From Streptomyces coeruleorubidus (lineage in GTDB: Bacteria; Actinomycetota; Actinomycetes; Streptomycetales; Streptomycetaceae), in assembly GCF_028885415.1 (NCBI RefSeq), contig NZ_CP118527.1, forward strand, positions 7,006,001 to 7,070,000: 64,000 nucleotides of DNA, given 5' to 3'. A model generated the notes under the pieces. It saw only the letters and a program-made list of their open reading frames with translations, had not been told where the DNA came from and ran no database searches. Made by a program: the position numbers and the translations under genes. Of this stretch, positions 17,276 to 25,385 are shown piece by piece. Each line of letters starts with the position of its first letter. The first letter of the stretch is position 1.

Positions 17276-18752
17276 CGCACCCGGCTCTCCCGTACGCGTC
17301 CGATTCTGTCCGTCGCCCACCGGTAACCCCCACGTGGGCCTGGTGCGCACCGCCCTGTTCAACTGGGCGTTCGCCAAGCACCACCAGGGCACCCTGGTCT
17401 TCCGCATCGAGGACACCGACGCGGCCCGCGACTCGGAGGAGTCGTACACCCAGCTGCTCGACTCGATGCGCTGGCTGGGCTTCGACTGGGACGAGGGCCC
17501 CGAGGTCGGCGGCCCGCACGCGCCGTACCGCCAGTCGCAGCGCATGGACCTGTACAAGGACGTCGCGGCCAAGCTCCTGGACGCCGGCCACGCCTACCGC
17601 TGCTACTGCTCCCAGGAGGAGCTGGACACCCGCCGCGAGGCCGCCCGCGCCGCCGGCAAGCCCTCCGGCTACGACGGCCACTGCCGCGAGCTGACCGACG
17701 CCCAGGTCGCCGAGTACAAGGCCCAGGGCCGGGAGCCGATCGTCCGCTTCCGCATGCCGGACGAGACGATCACCTTCACCGACCTGGTCCGCGGCGAGCT
17801 GACCTTCACCCCGGAGAACGTCCCGGACTACGGCATCGTCCGCGCCAACGGCGCCCCGCTCTACACGCTGGTCAACCCGGTCGACGACGCCCTGATGGAG
17901 ATCACCCACGTCCTGCGCGGCGAGGACCTGCTCTCCTCCACCCCGCGCCAGATCGCCCTGTACAAGGCCCTGATCGAGCTGGGCATCGCCCAGCAGATCC
18001 CGTCCTTCGGGCACCTGCCGTACGTCATGGGCGAGGGCAACAAGAAGCTCTCCAAGCGCGACCCGCAGTCGTCGCTCAACCTCTACCGCGAGCGCGGCTT
18101 CCTCCCCGAGGGCCTACTCAACTACCTTTCGCTGCTCGGCTGGTCCCTCTCGGCCGACCAGGACGTCTTCACGATGGACGAGATGGTCGCGGCCTTCGAC
18201 ATCGCGGACGTCAACCCCAACCCGGCCCGCTTCGACCTGAAGAAGTGCGAGGCCATCAACGGCGACCACATCCGCATGCTGGACGTGAAGGACTTCACGG
18301 AGCGCTGCCGCCCATGGCTCCAGGCGCCGTTCGCCCCCTGGGCCCCGGAGGCCTTCGACGAGGCCAGGTGGCAGGCCATCGCCCCGCACGCCCAGACCCG
18401 CCTCAAGGTGCTCTCCGAGATCACCGACAACGTCGACTTCCTGTTCCTGCCGGAGCCGGTGGAGGACGAGGCCAGCTGGACGAAGGCCATGAAGGAAGGC
18501 TCGGACGCCCTCCTGCGCACCGCCCGCGAGAAGCTGGAGGCGGCCGACTGGACCTCCGCCGAGTCGCTGAAGGAGGCCGTCCTGGCCGCCGGCGAGGCCC
18601 ATGGCCTCAAGCTCGGCAAGGCCCAGGCCCCCGTCCGCGTCGCCGTCACCGGCCGCACGGTCGGCCTGCCGCTGTTCGAGTCGCTGGAGGTCCTGGGCAA
18701 GGAGAAGACCCTGGCCCGGATCGACGCGGCACTGGCGAAGCTGGCCGCGTAG
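17268..18752 (+). CDS. gltX: glutamyl-tRNA synthetase
   Basis: A 494-residue class I aminoacyl-tRNA synthetase that attaches Glu to tRNA-Glu. Bacteria without GlnRS, including Streptomyces, also use it to mischarge tRNA-Gln for later amidation by GatCAB. The HIGH-type signature is in [11 protein letters not shown], and the KMSKS loop appears as KLSKR. The C-terminal helical domain binds the anticodon. The start is GTG at 17268, inside the preceding FAH gene; a TTG three codons earlier is possible. A strong hairpin ends the operon. Genes for tRNA-Gln and tRNA-Glu lie 1.5 kb downstream. Confidence 0.96.
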   Translation: MASAPGSPVRVRFCPSPTGNPHVGLVRTALFNWAFAKHHQGTLVFRIEDTDAARDSEESYTQLLDSMRWLGFDWDEGPEVGGPHAPYRQSQRMDLYKDVAAKLLDAGHAYRCYCSQEELDTRREAARAAGKPSGYDGHCRELTDAQVAEYKAQGREPIVRFRMPDETITFTDLVRGELTFTPENVPDYGIVRANGAPLYTLVNPVDDALMEITHVLRGEDLLSSTPRQIALYKALIELGIAQQIPSFGHLPYVMGEGNKKLSKRDPQSSLNLYRERGFLPEGLLNYLSLLGWSLSADQDVFTMDEMVAAFDIADVNPNPARFDLKKCEAINGDHIRMLDVKDFTERCRPWLQAPFAPWAPEAFDEARWQAIAPHAQTRLKVLSEITDNVDFLFLPEPVEDEASWTKAMKEGSDALLRTAREKLEAADWTSAESLKEAVLAAGEAHGLKLGKAQAPVRVAVTGRTVGLPLFESLEVLGKEKTLARIDAALAKLAA

Positions 18753-18765
18753 CGCGTTCACAGCG

Positions 18766-18794
18766 GGGCGGCGTCCGGTTCGGACGCCGCCCTT
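18766..18794 (+). terminator. terminator of gltX
   Basis: GGGCGGCGTCCG, loop GTT, CGGACGCCGCCC, then TT: a perfect 12-bp stem beginning 14 bp after the gltX stop. Confidence 0.9.
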
Positions 18795-18806
18795 CGCGGC
18801 CGCTAG

Positions 18807-19400
18807 GTGCTCTACAACGGCGCCTCGGGCAAGCAGCGGCTCGTGGACTTCCCGCGCCCCGCGACCGGCGGCGAGACCACCCTCACCCGCGACCGCACCG
18901 CGGGCGTCTGCGACCGCGCCACCAACCGGAAGATCACGGCCCCGGCCGACACCGGCCCGGTCCGCCTCGCCGACGGCTTCCTGCTCCGCGAGAACCGCAC
19001 CACCCATGACCTGCTGCTCACCGACTTCCACACCGGCACGGCGACCACCCGCACCCTGGTGAAACTGCCGGCCACGGACCAGAACACCGGCGGCAGCAAC
19101 GGCCGCTGGGCCGTCGACCGCTTCGGCGGCCACATCGCCTACCTCAACGGCACGTACGGCGAGGTCTCGATCGTCCCCAGCGGCGTTCCCACCTCACCGC
19201 TCGCGCAGATGGAGGCCCAGGTCTACTCGCCGTCCGTGATCGGCTGGTCCATGCCCTGGTCGCCGGTCTGGCAGCTGAACAAGCCGTCGTTCGCACCCTG
19301 ACCGCGCACCGGTGACACCTACACCTGGAAGCTCACCGCCCACCCCCGCGACGACCAAGGCCCGGACCGCACGCTCTCCGGCAGGCTGACCGTGGGCTGA
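18807..19400 (+). pseudogene. decayed remnant of a large secreted repeat protein (C-terminal part)
   Basis: The frame codes for 164 residues (LYNGASGKQRLVDFPRPA ... QLNKPSFAP), ends at a TGA (19299-19301), then continues in the same frame with TGDTYTWKLTAHPRDDQG and a second stop at 19398. The last part matches the ending of FlgD-type Ig-like domains found at the C-terminus of large Streptomyces extracellular proteins. The first part resembles the beta-propeller or linker that would precede it. An in-frame stop directly precedes the fragment, no ribosome-binding site is visible, and the core of the Ig-like domain is missing. I read this as a 5'-truncated, internally deleted relic. Confidence 0.7.
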
Positions 19401-19429
19401 GAGCACCCGGCAGTGGGTACGGTCCGACC

Positions 19430-20161
19430 ATGAGCATCCGCGCCGTGGTCTGGGACGTCGACGACACCCTCTTCGACTACACCACCGCCGACCGCCTCGG
19501 CATGCGCGCCCACCTGACGGCCGAGGGCCTGCTCGACGACTACGACACCGTCGAGCAGGCCATCACCCGCTGGCGGCAGATCACCGACCTGCAATGGGCA
19601 CGCTTCGCGGCCGGTGAGGCCACCTTCGAGGACCAGCGGCGCGACCGCGTACGGGTGTTCCTCGGCCAGGACCTCACCGATGCCGAGGCCGACGCGTGGT
19701 TCCAGCGGTACATCACCCACTACGAGGCGGTCTGGGCCCTCTTCCCGGACGTCCTGCCCGTCCTCGACGCCCTCGCCGCCAGCCACCGGCACGCCGTGCT
19801 GTCCAACTCCAGCATCCACGTCCAGGACCGCAAGCTGCGCGCCCTCGGCGTCCACGACCGCTTCGAGAGCATCCTGTGCGCGGCCGAGCTCGGCGTCTCC
19901 AAACCCGAGGCCGGGGCGTTCCTCGCGGCCTGCGCCTCCCTCGGCCTGCCGCCGCACCAGGTCGCCTACGTCGGCGACCACCCGGAGATCGACGGACGGG
20001 GTGCCGCCGACGCCGGGCTGCTGTCCGTGTGGATCGACCGCGCGGGTGCGTACGCCACGATCGACCCGCCCGTCGGGCCGCACCGCATCGCCTCTCTCGC
20101 CGAACTGCCGTCCCTGCTGGGCGGGGATACTCGTTTTGGAGCCCCGTCCACCTTCGGGTAA
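19430..20161 (+). CDS. HAD-superfamily hydrolase
   Basis: A 243-residue HAD hydrolase. Motif I is WDVDDTLFD (nucleophile Asp and acid/base Asp), motif II is the Ser of LSNSS, motif III the Lys of SKPEAGAF, and motif IV the Asp pair in YVGDHPEIDGRGAADAG. The alpha-helical cap between motifs I and II makes it a subclass I phosphatase, like pyrophosphatase PpaX or phosphoglycolate phosphatase. The substrate is unknown. Its 3' end carries the promoter of the tRNA operon that follows. Confidence 0.88.
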   Translation: MSIRAVVWDVDDTLFDYTTADRLGMRAHLTAEGLLDDYDTVEQAITRWRQITDLQWARFAAGEATFEDQRRDRVRVFLGQDLTDAEADAWFQRYITHYEAVWALFPDVLPVLDALAASHRHAVLSNSSIHVQDRKLRALGVHDRFESILCAAELGVSKPEAGAFLAACASLGLPPHQVAYVGDHPEIDGRGAADAGLLSVWIDRAGAYATIDPPVGPHRIASLAELPSLLGGDTRFGAPSTFG

Positions 20162-20164
20162 TGT
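20136..20164 (+). promoter_or_regulatory. promoter of the tRNA-Gln/Glu operon
   Basis: TTGGAG and TAATGT are separated by exactly 17 bp, a good sigma-HrdB-type match. It overlaps the stop codon of the HAD gene and lies about 90 bp before the first tRNA. Confidence 0.7.
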
Positions 20165-20252
20165 TCTTCCTGCGCCGCGGGGAGCGGGCCGGAAGGCAGG
20201 AACCCCCAGGCGCACTACTAGAACAAGATCCCCCCAGGGGCTTGCGTTCCAG

Positions 20253-20324
20253 TGGCCTATGGTGTAATTGGCAGCACGACTGATTCTGGTTCAGTTAGTC
20301 TTGGTTCGAGTCCAGGTAGGCCAG
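20253..20324 (+). tRNA. tRNA-Gln (anticodon CTG)
   Basis: A 72-nt cloverleaf. The acceptor stem TGGCCTA pairs with TAGGCCA, discriminator G. The anticodon stem ACTGA/TCAGT encloses the loop TTCTGGT, with anticodon CTG. The T-arm has GGTTCGAGTCC. CCA is not encoded. Confidence 0.96.
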
Positions 20325-20364
20325 CTCGCAGAGCTCATCTGCACCAGCGGATTCCGATCCGCAA

Positions 20365-20437
20365 GCCCCCGTTGTGTAGCGGCCTAGCACGCTGCCCTCT
20401 CAAGGCAGTAGCGCCGGTTCGAATCCGGTCGGGGGTA
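20365..20437 (+). tRNA. tRNA-Glu (anticodon CTC), copy 1
   Basis: A 73-nt cloverleaf. The acceptor GCCCCCG pairs with CGGGGGT, discriminator A; the anticodon loop is CTCTCAA. It differs from copies 2 and 3 by a compensated T-A pair in place of C-G in the anticodon stem (CTGCC/GGCAG against CCGCC/GGCGG). Confidence 0.96.
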
Positions 20438-20477
20438 CTGGTTCCGACGGATCGACGATCAGCTCGGGACTGCTAGG

Positions 20478-20550
20478 GCCCCCGTTGTGTAGCGGCCTAG
20501 CACGCCGCCCTCTCAAGGCGGTAGCGCCGGTTCGAATCCGGTCGGGGGTA
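20478..20550 (+). tRNA. tRNA-Glu (anticodon CTC), copy 2
   Basis: 73 nt, identical to copy 3 over the tRNA body. The anticodon loop is CTCTCAA, the T-arm contains GGTTCGAATCC, and no CCA is encoded. Confidence 0.96.
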
Positions 20551-20570
20551 CTGACTGGTCTAAACCACAT

Positions 20571-20642
20571 TGGTCTATGGTGTAATTGGCAGCACGACTG
20601 ATTCTGGTTCAGTTAGTCTTGGTTCGAGTCCAGGTAGACCAG
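20571..20642 (+). tRNA. tRNA-Gln (anticodon CTG), copy 2
   Basis: 72 nt. It differs from copy 1 only in one acceptor-stem base pair (TGGTCTA/TAGACCA instead of TGGCCTA/TAGGCCA), again a compensated change. Confidence 0.96.
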
Positions 20643-20670
20643 CTCGGACCTGCGGAAACGCAGAGTCCAC

Positions 20671-20743
20671 GCCCCCGTTGTGTAGCGGCCTAGCACGCCG
20701 CCCTCTCAAGGCGGTAGCGCCGGTTCGAATCCGGTCGGGGGTA
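20671..20743 (+). tRNA. tRNA-Glu (anticodon CTC), copy 3
   Basis: 73 nt, with the same body as copy 2. It is the last gene of the tRNA operon and is followed after 11 bp by the terminator. Confidence 0.96.
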
Positions 20744-20754
20744 CGTACAGGGAA

Positions 20755-20778
20755 GGCCCTCCACTTCGGTGGGGGGCC
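20755..20778 (+). terminator. UUCG-tetraloop terminator of the tRNA operon
   Basis: A 10-bp stem, GGCCCTCCAC with GTGGGGGGCC (one G-T pair), is capped by the extra-stable tetraloop TTCG. Confidence 0.9.
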
Positions 20779-20875
20779 ATTCTCGTGCTTACCTCAGGGG
20801 CGCGGGGATGGCGCCTGGTCGGGGAAGGCCTGCCGCGGCGTTGAGGCCGACCCTCCCCGAACACACTCCGTCGGT

Positions 20876-21592
20876 TCAGCCGGTGCGCCGCAACGCCTCG
20901 GAGAGGCGCCCGGCCGCATCGATCACAGCCTGCGCGTGCATCCGGCCCGGATGACGCGTCAACCGCTCGATCGGCCCGGACACCGACACGGCGGCCACCA
21001 CACGGTTGGAAGGGCCGCGCACCGGCGCGGAGACGGACGCGACCCCCGGCTCCCGCTCGCCGATCGACTGGGCCCATCCCCGGCGCCGTACGCCCGACAG
21101 GGCCGTCGCCGTGAAGCGCGCGCCCTGGAGGCCGCGGTGCAGCCGCTCCGGCTCCTCCCAGGCCAGCAGGATCTGCGCCGAGGAGCCGGCCTTCATCGTG
21201 AGCGTCGAACCGACCGGGACGGTGTCCCGTAGTCCGGACAGACGCTCCGCCGCGGCGACGCAGATGCGCATGTCGCCCTGGCGGCGGTAGAGCTGCGCGC
21301 TCTCGCCCGTGACGTCGCGGAGGTGGGTGAGGACCGGGCCCGCGGTGGCGAGGAGACGGTCCTCACCCGCGGCCGCGGCCAGTTCTGCCAGGCGAGGGCC
21401 GAGAATGAAACGGCCCTGCATGTCGCGCGCCACCATGCGGTGGTGCTCCAGCGCCACGGCCAGGCGGTGGGCCGTGGGTCGTGCCAGTCCGGTGGCGCCG
21501 ACCAGGCCCGCGAGGGTGGCCGGACCGGACTCCAGAGCGCTCAGGACGAGGGCCGCCTTGTCCAGAACGCCGACGCCGCTACTGTTGTCCAT
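20876..21592 (-). CDS. ndgR: IclR-family regulator of leucine biosynthesis
   Basis: A 238-residue IclR-type regulator: an N-terminal winged helix (VLDKAALVLSALESGPATL ... RPTAHRLAVALEHH) and a C-terminal effector-binding domain. NdgR (AreB in some species) is a conserved actinobacterial regulator of leuCD and other amino-acid genes, usually divergent from leuC as here. The start MDNSSGVGVLDKAA at 21592 is chosen because the longer frame upstream would read through the operator. The inverted repeat 9 bp upstream of the start codon should give both autoregulation and control of leuCD. Confidence 0.95.
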   Translation of the reverse strand: MDNSSGVGVLDKAALVLSALESGPATLAGLVGATGLARPTAHRLAVALEHHRMVARDMQGRFILGPRLAELAAAAGEDRLLATAGPVLTHLRDVTGESAQLYRRQGDMRICVAAAERLSGLRDTVPVGSTLTMKAGSSAQILLAWEEPERLHRGLQGARFTATALSGVRRRGWAQSIGEREPGVASVSAPVRGPSNRVVAAVSVSGPIERLTRHPGRMHAQAVIDAAGRLSEALRRTG

Positions 21593-21600
21593 GAAACGAT

Positions 21601-21629
21601 ACTTGCGTCTCACTCTGTGAAACGCAAGT
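21601..21629. promoter_or_regulatory. probable NdgR operator
   Basis: ACTTGCGTCTCAC, spacer TCT, GTGAAACGCAAGT: 12 of 13 positions are symmetric. It lies between the divergent ndgR and leuC genes, next to the ndgR start, where the family's autoregulatory sites are known. Confidence 0.85.
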
Positions 21630-21789
21630 TCAAATTCTCGTGGAACCCGCCACTCTGGAAGACACGAAGTCACAGCGGCCCGTGACGTACGGGCCTGGCG
21701 GCGGTTGCCCGGAAACGCAGGGGCGCGGGCCCGCCTCTTCAAGATCTCTAGTTGGGTCGGCGGATCGTCGTCGGCCGGAGGGAACAGCG

Positions 21790-23220
21790 ATGGGTAGGAC
21801 ACTCGCGGAGAAAGTCTGGGACGACCATGTCGTCCGTCGCGCGGAGGGCGAGCCCGACCTTCTCTTCATCGATCTGCACCTGCTGCACGAGGTGACCAGC
21901 CCGCAGGCCTTCGACGGCCTGCGCAAGAGCGGCCGCAAGGTGCGGCGCCTCGACCTCACCATCGCGACCGAGGACCACAACACCCCCACCCTCGACATCG
22001 ACAAGCCGATCGCGGACCCGGTCTCCCGGATCCAGCTGGAGACGCTGCGCAAGAACGCCGCCGACTTCGGCGTGCGGCTGCACCCGCTGGGCGACGTCGA
22101 GCAGGGCGTCGTGCACGTCGTCGGCCCGCAGCTGGGCCTGACCCAGCCGGGCACCACCGTCGTCTGCGGCGACTCGCACACCTCCACGCACGGCGCCTTC
22201 GGCGCGCTGGCGTTCGGCATCGGCACCTCCCAGGTGGAGCACGTGCTGGCCACCCAGACGCTGCCGATGTCCCGCCCGAAGACCATGGCGATCACGGTCG
22301 ACGGCGAACTGCCCGAAGGCGTCACCGCCAAGGACCTGATCCTCGCGATCATCGCCAGGATCGGCACCGGCGGCGGCCAGGGCTACGTCCTGGAGTACCG
22401 CGGCGAGGCCATCGAGAAGCTCTCGATGGAAGCCCGGATGACCATCTGCAACATGTCGATCGAGGCCGGCGCCCGCGCGGGCATGATCGCCCCGGACGAG
22501 ACCACCTTCGCGTACCTGAAGGGCCGCCCGCACGCTCCCGAGGGCGCGGACTGGGACGCCGCGGTCGAGTACTGGAAGACGCTCAGGACGGACGACGACG
22601 CCGAGTTCGACGCCGAGGTCGTCATCGACGCCGCCGAACTGTCGCCGTTCGTCACCTGGGGCACCAACCCCGGCCAGGGCGCACCGCTTTCGGCGTCCGT
22701 CCCCGACCCTGCTTCGTACGAAGACGCATCGGAGCGCTACGCCGCCGAAAAGGCCCTGGAATACATGGGGTTGGAGGCCGGGCAGCCGCTGCGCTCCGTC
22801 AAGGTGGACACCGTCTTCGTAGGCTCCTGCACCAACGGCCGCATCGAGGACCTGCGCGCCGCCGCCGAGCTGCTCAAGGGCCGCAAAGTCGCCGACGGCG
22901 TACGGATGCTGGTCGTCCCGGGCTCCGCGCGGGTGGGTCTCCAGGCCGTCTCCGAGGGGCTGGACGTCGTCTTCAAGGACGCCGGCGCCGAGTGGCGGCA
23001 CGCGGGCTGCTCGATGTGTCTGGGCATGAACCCCGACCAGCTGGCCCCGGGGGAGCGCTCCGCGTCCACCTCCAACCGCAACTTCGAGGGCCGGCAGGGC
23101 AAGGGCGGTCGTACGCACCTGGTGTCGCCGCAGGTCGCGGCCGCCACCGCCGTCCTGGGCCACCTGGCCTCCCCGGCCGACCTGTCCGCCGCCGACACCC
23201 GTACGCCCGCTGGAGTCTGA
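21790..23220 (+). CDS. leuC: 3-isopropylmalate dehydratase large subunit
   Basis: The 476-residue catalytic large subunit of isopropylmalate isomerase, step two of leucine synthesis (2- to 3-isopropylmalate). It is an aconitase-fold protein holding a [4Fe-4S] cluster. The cluster cysteines are visible in [13 protein letters not shown] and in [10 protein letters not shown]. Other signatures are [16 protein letters not shown] and [10 protein letters not shown]. The ATG at 21790 has a strong GGAGGGA ribosome-binding site; the longer open frame upstream is not used. leuD follows after 5 bp. Confidence 0.97.
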   Translation: MGRTLAEKVWDDHVVRRAEGEPDLLFIDLHLLHEVTSPQAFDGLRKSGRKVRRLDLTIATEDHNTPTLDIDKPIADPVSRIQLETLRKNAADFGVRLHPLGDVEQGVVHVVGPQLGLTQPGTTVVCGDSHTSTHGAFGALAFGIGTSQVEHVLATQTLPMSRPKTMAITVDGELPEGVTAKDLILAIIARIGTGGGQGYVLEYRGEAIEKLSMEARMTICNMSIEAGARAGMIAPDETTFAYLKGRPHAPEGADWDAAVEYWKTLRTDDDAEFDAEVVIDAAELSPFVTWGTNPGQGAPLSASVPDPASYEDASERYAAEKALEYMGLEAGQPLRSVKVDTVFVGSCTNGRIEDLRAAAELLKGRKVADGVRMLVVPGSARVGLQAVSEGLDVVFKDAGAEWRHAGCSMCLGMNPDQLAPGERSASTSNRNFEGRQGKGGRTHLVSPQVAAATAVLGHLASPADLSAADTRTPAGV

Positions 23221-23225
23221 GAACC

Positions 23226-23819
23226 ATGGAAGCCTTCACCACCCACACCGGCCGGGCCGTCCCGCTGCGCCGCAGCAACGTCGACACCGACCAGATCATC
23301 CCCGCCCACTGGCTCAAGAAGGTCACGCGGGACGGGTTCGAGGACGGGCTGTTCGAGGCCTGGCGCAAGGACGCGTCGTTCGTGCTCAACCAGGCCGAGC
23401 GCAAGGGCGCGACCGTCCTGGTCGCAGGTCCCGACTTCGGCACCGGCTCCTCCCGCGAGCACGCCGTCTGGGCGCTGCAGAACTACGGCTTCAAGGCCGT
23501 GATCTCCTCCCGCTTCGCCGACATCTTCCGCGGCAACTCGCTCAAGAACGGCCTGCTCACGGTCGTTCTGGAGCAGAAGATCGTGGACGCGCTGTGGGAG
23601 CTCACCGAGAAGGACCCGCAGGCCGAGATCACCGTCGACCTGGTCGCCCGCGAGGTGCGCGCCGAGGGCATCACCGCCTCCTTCGAGCTGGACGAGAACG
23701 CCCGCTGGCGGCTGCTGAACGGCCTCGACGACATCTCGATCACCCTCCAGAACGAGGCGGACATCGCCGCGTACGAGGCCAAGCGCCCGGCGTTCAAGCC
23801 GCGGACGCTCCCGGTCTGA
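23226..23819 (+). CDS. leuD: 3-isopropylmalate dehydratase small subunit
   Basis: The 197-residue swivelling small subunit that completes isopropylmalate isomerase with LeuC. The family signatures are clear: [16 protein letters not shown] near the N-terminus, and [17 protein letters not shown] with the substrate-binding Ser-Ser-Arg, followed by [17 protein letters not shown]. It is translationally close-coupled to leuC (5-bp gap), and a strong terminator ends the operon. Confidence 0.97.
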   Translation: MEAFTTHTGRAVPLRRSNVDTDQIIPAHWLKKVTRDGFEDGLFEAWRKDASFVLNQAERKGATVLVAGPDFGTGSSREHAVWALQNYGFKAVISSRFADIFRGNSLKNGLLTVVLEQKIVDALWELTEKDPQAEITVDLVAREVRAEGITASFELDENARWRLLNGLDDISITLQNEADIAAYEAKRPAFKPRTLPV

Positions 23820-23879
23820 TCCGGAGCACGATCCGCCGCCCCTGAACAAGGCGACTTTCGGCCACCACAACCCCCCTCT

Positions 23880-23908
23880 GTACCCCCGATCAGCCCGATC
23901 GGGGGTAC
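23880..23908 (+). terminator. terminator of leuCD
   Basis: GTACCCCCGATC, loop AGCCC, GATCGGGGGTAC: a perfect 12-bp stem followed by AGCCTTTTCT. Confidence 0.92.
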
Positions 23909-24046
23909 AGCCTTTTCTGCACTCGAACGGCCCTGCCGGCCCTGAGCCGGTCACTCAACTTCCCACGTTATGCCGGTGGTTGTTGGGGTACGCGAGATGT
24001 ACAGCCGTGACGTCCGCGTGCGCCCGGAAGACCGTTTGAGGCGGCA

Positions 24047-24070
24047 GTTGTCCCCTGCGCAGGCGACAAC
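24047..24070. promoter_or_regulatory. 24-bp palindrome upstream of a small gene
   Basis: GTTGTC-C-CCTGCGCAGG-C-GACAAC is symmetric over its whole length except one base pair. It ends 25 bp before the ATG of the 76-residue protein. Its continuous dyad with no loop fits a protein-binding DNA operator better than a terminator. Confidence 0.6.
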
Positions 24071-24095
24071 TCGCCCCAGATGGCACAATCTGTGC

Positions 24096-24326
24096 ATGGA
24101 ACACGACGGCCAACTCGAGCTCTATGCGGCAGTCGCGGGCCAACTCAAGGAAGCGCACTCAAGGGTGCGCGCACTGCAAGTCCCGGAGGGCGTACGGATG
24201 GCGCTGACCCGGAAGCTGCTGGTCATTACGGCCGCGGCCAAGCACGATCTCGCCGACGCGGCAAGGCGGCTTGAGCGGTTCACCACGGATCTCGACGAGG
24301 GACGTCTCCCCGACGAGGAACGCTGA
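24096..24326 (+). CDS. small helical protein of unknown function
   Basis: 76 residues, MEHDGQLELYAAVAGQLKEA onward, predicted to be almost entirely helical and charged (runs such as AAKHDLADAARRLERF). No cysteine, signal or membrane segment is seen. The ATG at 24096 is preferred; the frame extends 126 bp further upstream, but that part crosses the palindrome and has random composition. It lies between leuCD and hupS on the same strand. I do not recognise a domain. Confidence 0.7.
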   Translation: MEHDGQLELYAAVAGQLKEAHSRVRALQVPEGVRMALTRKLLVITAAAKHDLADAARRLERFTTDLDEGRLPDEER

Positions 24327-24462
24327 ACCGCACGACACCGTCGAGTTCGTTGCGGCACAAGGGTGATAAGCCCGTTTCGTGTTTGATTTGCGGTATATAT
24401 CTGCCTAACGTGCGAAAAAGCTTGAACACTTTCGTTCTGGCGATGTCTCCGAAGGGGAAGAC
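24327..24462 (+). promoter_or_regulatory. AT-richer hupS upstream region
   Basis: 136 bp with a locally low GC content, including GGTATATATCTGCC around 24392. It is the only place for the hupS promoter; the exact -35/-10 assignment is not clear. Confidence 0.4.
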
Positions 24463-25101
24463 GTGAACAAGGCGCAGCTCGTAGAAGCGATTGCCGACAA
24501 GATGGGCGGCCGACAGCAGGCCGCCGACGCTGTCGACCATGTACTGGACGCCATCGTCCGCGCGGTCGTCGCAGGTGAGAGGGTCTCCGTCACCGGCTTC
24601 GGCTCCTTCGAGAAGGTCGACCGTCCGGCCCGCTACGCCCGTAACCCCCAGACGGGCGAGCGGGTTCGGGTCAAGAAGACCTCCGTTCCGCGCTTCCGCG
24701 CGGGCCAGGGCTTCAAGGACCTGGTCAGCGGCTCGAAGAAGCTGCCGCGTGGCGGCGAGGTCTCCGTCAAGAAGGCCCCGAAGGGCAGCCTGACCGGCGG
24801 CGCCGGGGCGACGGTCAAGAAGGCCGCCGCGAAGAAGGCGACCGCCAAGACGGCGGCCGCGAAGAAGACCACGGCGAAGAAGGCTCCGGCGAAGAAGGCG
24901 ACCGCCAAGACGGCGGCCGCGAAGAAGACCACGGCGAAGAAGGCCCCGGCCAAGAAGACCACGACGGCCAAGACCACCGCCGCGAAGAAGACCACCGCCA
25001 AGAAGGCTCCGGCGAAGAAGGCGACCGCCAAGAAGGCGCCCGCCAAGAAGTCGACGGCGCGCAAGACCACCGCGAAGAAGACCACCGCCCGCAAGAAGTA
25101 G
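24463..25101 (+). CDS. hupS: HU-type nucleoid protein with lysine-rich tail
   Basis: A 212-residue two-domain HU. Residues 1-92 are a typical HU fold ([16 protein letters not shown] ... TGFGSFEKV ... [14 protein letters not shown]). From ~93 on the tail is a histone-H1-like chain of [12 protein letters not shown] repeats, about 40% Lys. This architecture is HupS (Hup2) of Streptomyces, which compacts the spore nucleoid; the other Streptomyces HU lacks the tail. The start is GTG with an AAGGGGAAG ribosome-binding site. It is monocistronic, closed by a bidirectional hairpin. Confidence 0.95.
   Translation: MNKAQLVEAIADKMGGRQQAADAVDHVLDAIVRAVVAGERVSVTGFGSFEKVDRPARYARNPQTGERVRVKKTSVPRFRAGQGFKDLVSGSKKLPRGGEVSVKKAPKGSLTGGAGATVKKAAAKKATAKTAAAKKTTAKKAPAKKATAKTAAAKKTTAKKAPAKKTTTAKTTAAKKTTAKKAPAKKATAKKAPAKKSTARKTTAKKTTARKK
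24829..24944 (+). repeat. 60-bp-period repeat within hupS
   Basis: Positions 24829-24884 and 24889-24944 are identical over 56 bp and code for repeated [19 protein letters not shown] units. Copy number is likely to vary by slippage or recombination. Confidence 0.9.
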
Positions 25102-25123
25102 GGGCGCTGGGGCACTCACGCGC

Positions 25124-25153
25124 CGGGCCGGACTCCGTGCGGAGTCCGGCCCG
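25124..25153. terminator. bidirectional terminator between hupS and the convergent gene
   Basis: CGGGCCGGACTCC, loop GTGC, GGAGTCCGGCCCG: a perfect 13-bp stem between two convergent stops. Confidence 0.9.
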
Positions 25154-25172
25154 CGGTGTGTTCATGGAGTGG

Positions 25173-25376
25173 TCAGAGGGTCTGGAGGGTCACCAGAGTG
25201 ATCCTCAGGTCCTCCTTCGCGCCCTCCACCTCGATCCGCACCCGCTGCCCCGGGCGCAGCAACCTGAGACCCCCCGCGTCGAACGCCGCCGCGTCGAAGG
25301 GCACCGGGGTGCCGTCGTCCAGGAGCACCTGCCCGCTGCGGCTTTCGGGGTCGTACGTGTACGCGGTCGCCTGCAT
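25173..25376 (-). CDS. small OB-fold/cold-shock-like protein
   Basis: 67 residues: MQATAYTYDPESRSGQVLLDDGTPVPFDAAAFDAGGL then RLLRPGQRVRIEVEG. The pattern (Y-x-P-x-x-x-x-G-x-V-L-L-D-D-G, then a central helix, then RPGQRVRIE) resembles a minimal OB-fold related to cold-shock domains, but without the aromatic RNA-binding motifs. Some actinobacterial homologues are annotated as cold-shock proteins; I regard that as uncertain. It is the distal gene after cofC (9-bp gap), so the two are probably cotranscribed. Confidence 0.65.
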   Translation of the reverse strand: MQATAYTYDPESRSGQVLLDDGTPVPFDAAAFDAGGLRLLRPGQRVRIEVEGAKEDLRITLVTLQTL

Positions 25377-25385
25377 GGCCGCAGC

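Noticed and set aside
20780-20875. Possible further copy of the dispersed repeat (AGGGGCGCGGGG near 20796)
   Set aside because: Only the 12-bp core matches; the rest differs, so a chance GC-rich match cannot be excluded.
21593-21789. Leucine attenuator or leader peptide before leuC
   Set aside because: I found no short ORF with a run of Leu codons and no alternative hairpins; the operator dyad explains the control better.
24280-25119. 279-codon Leu/Gly/Arg-rich frame opposite hupS
   Set aside because: It is the complement of the Lys/Ala repeat; low complexity with no start signal.
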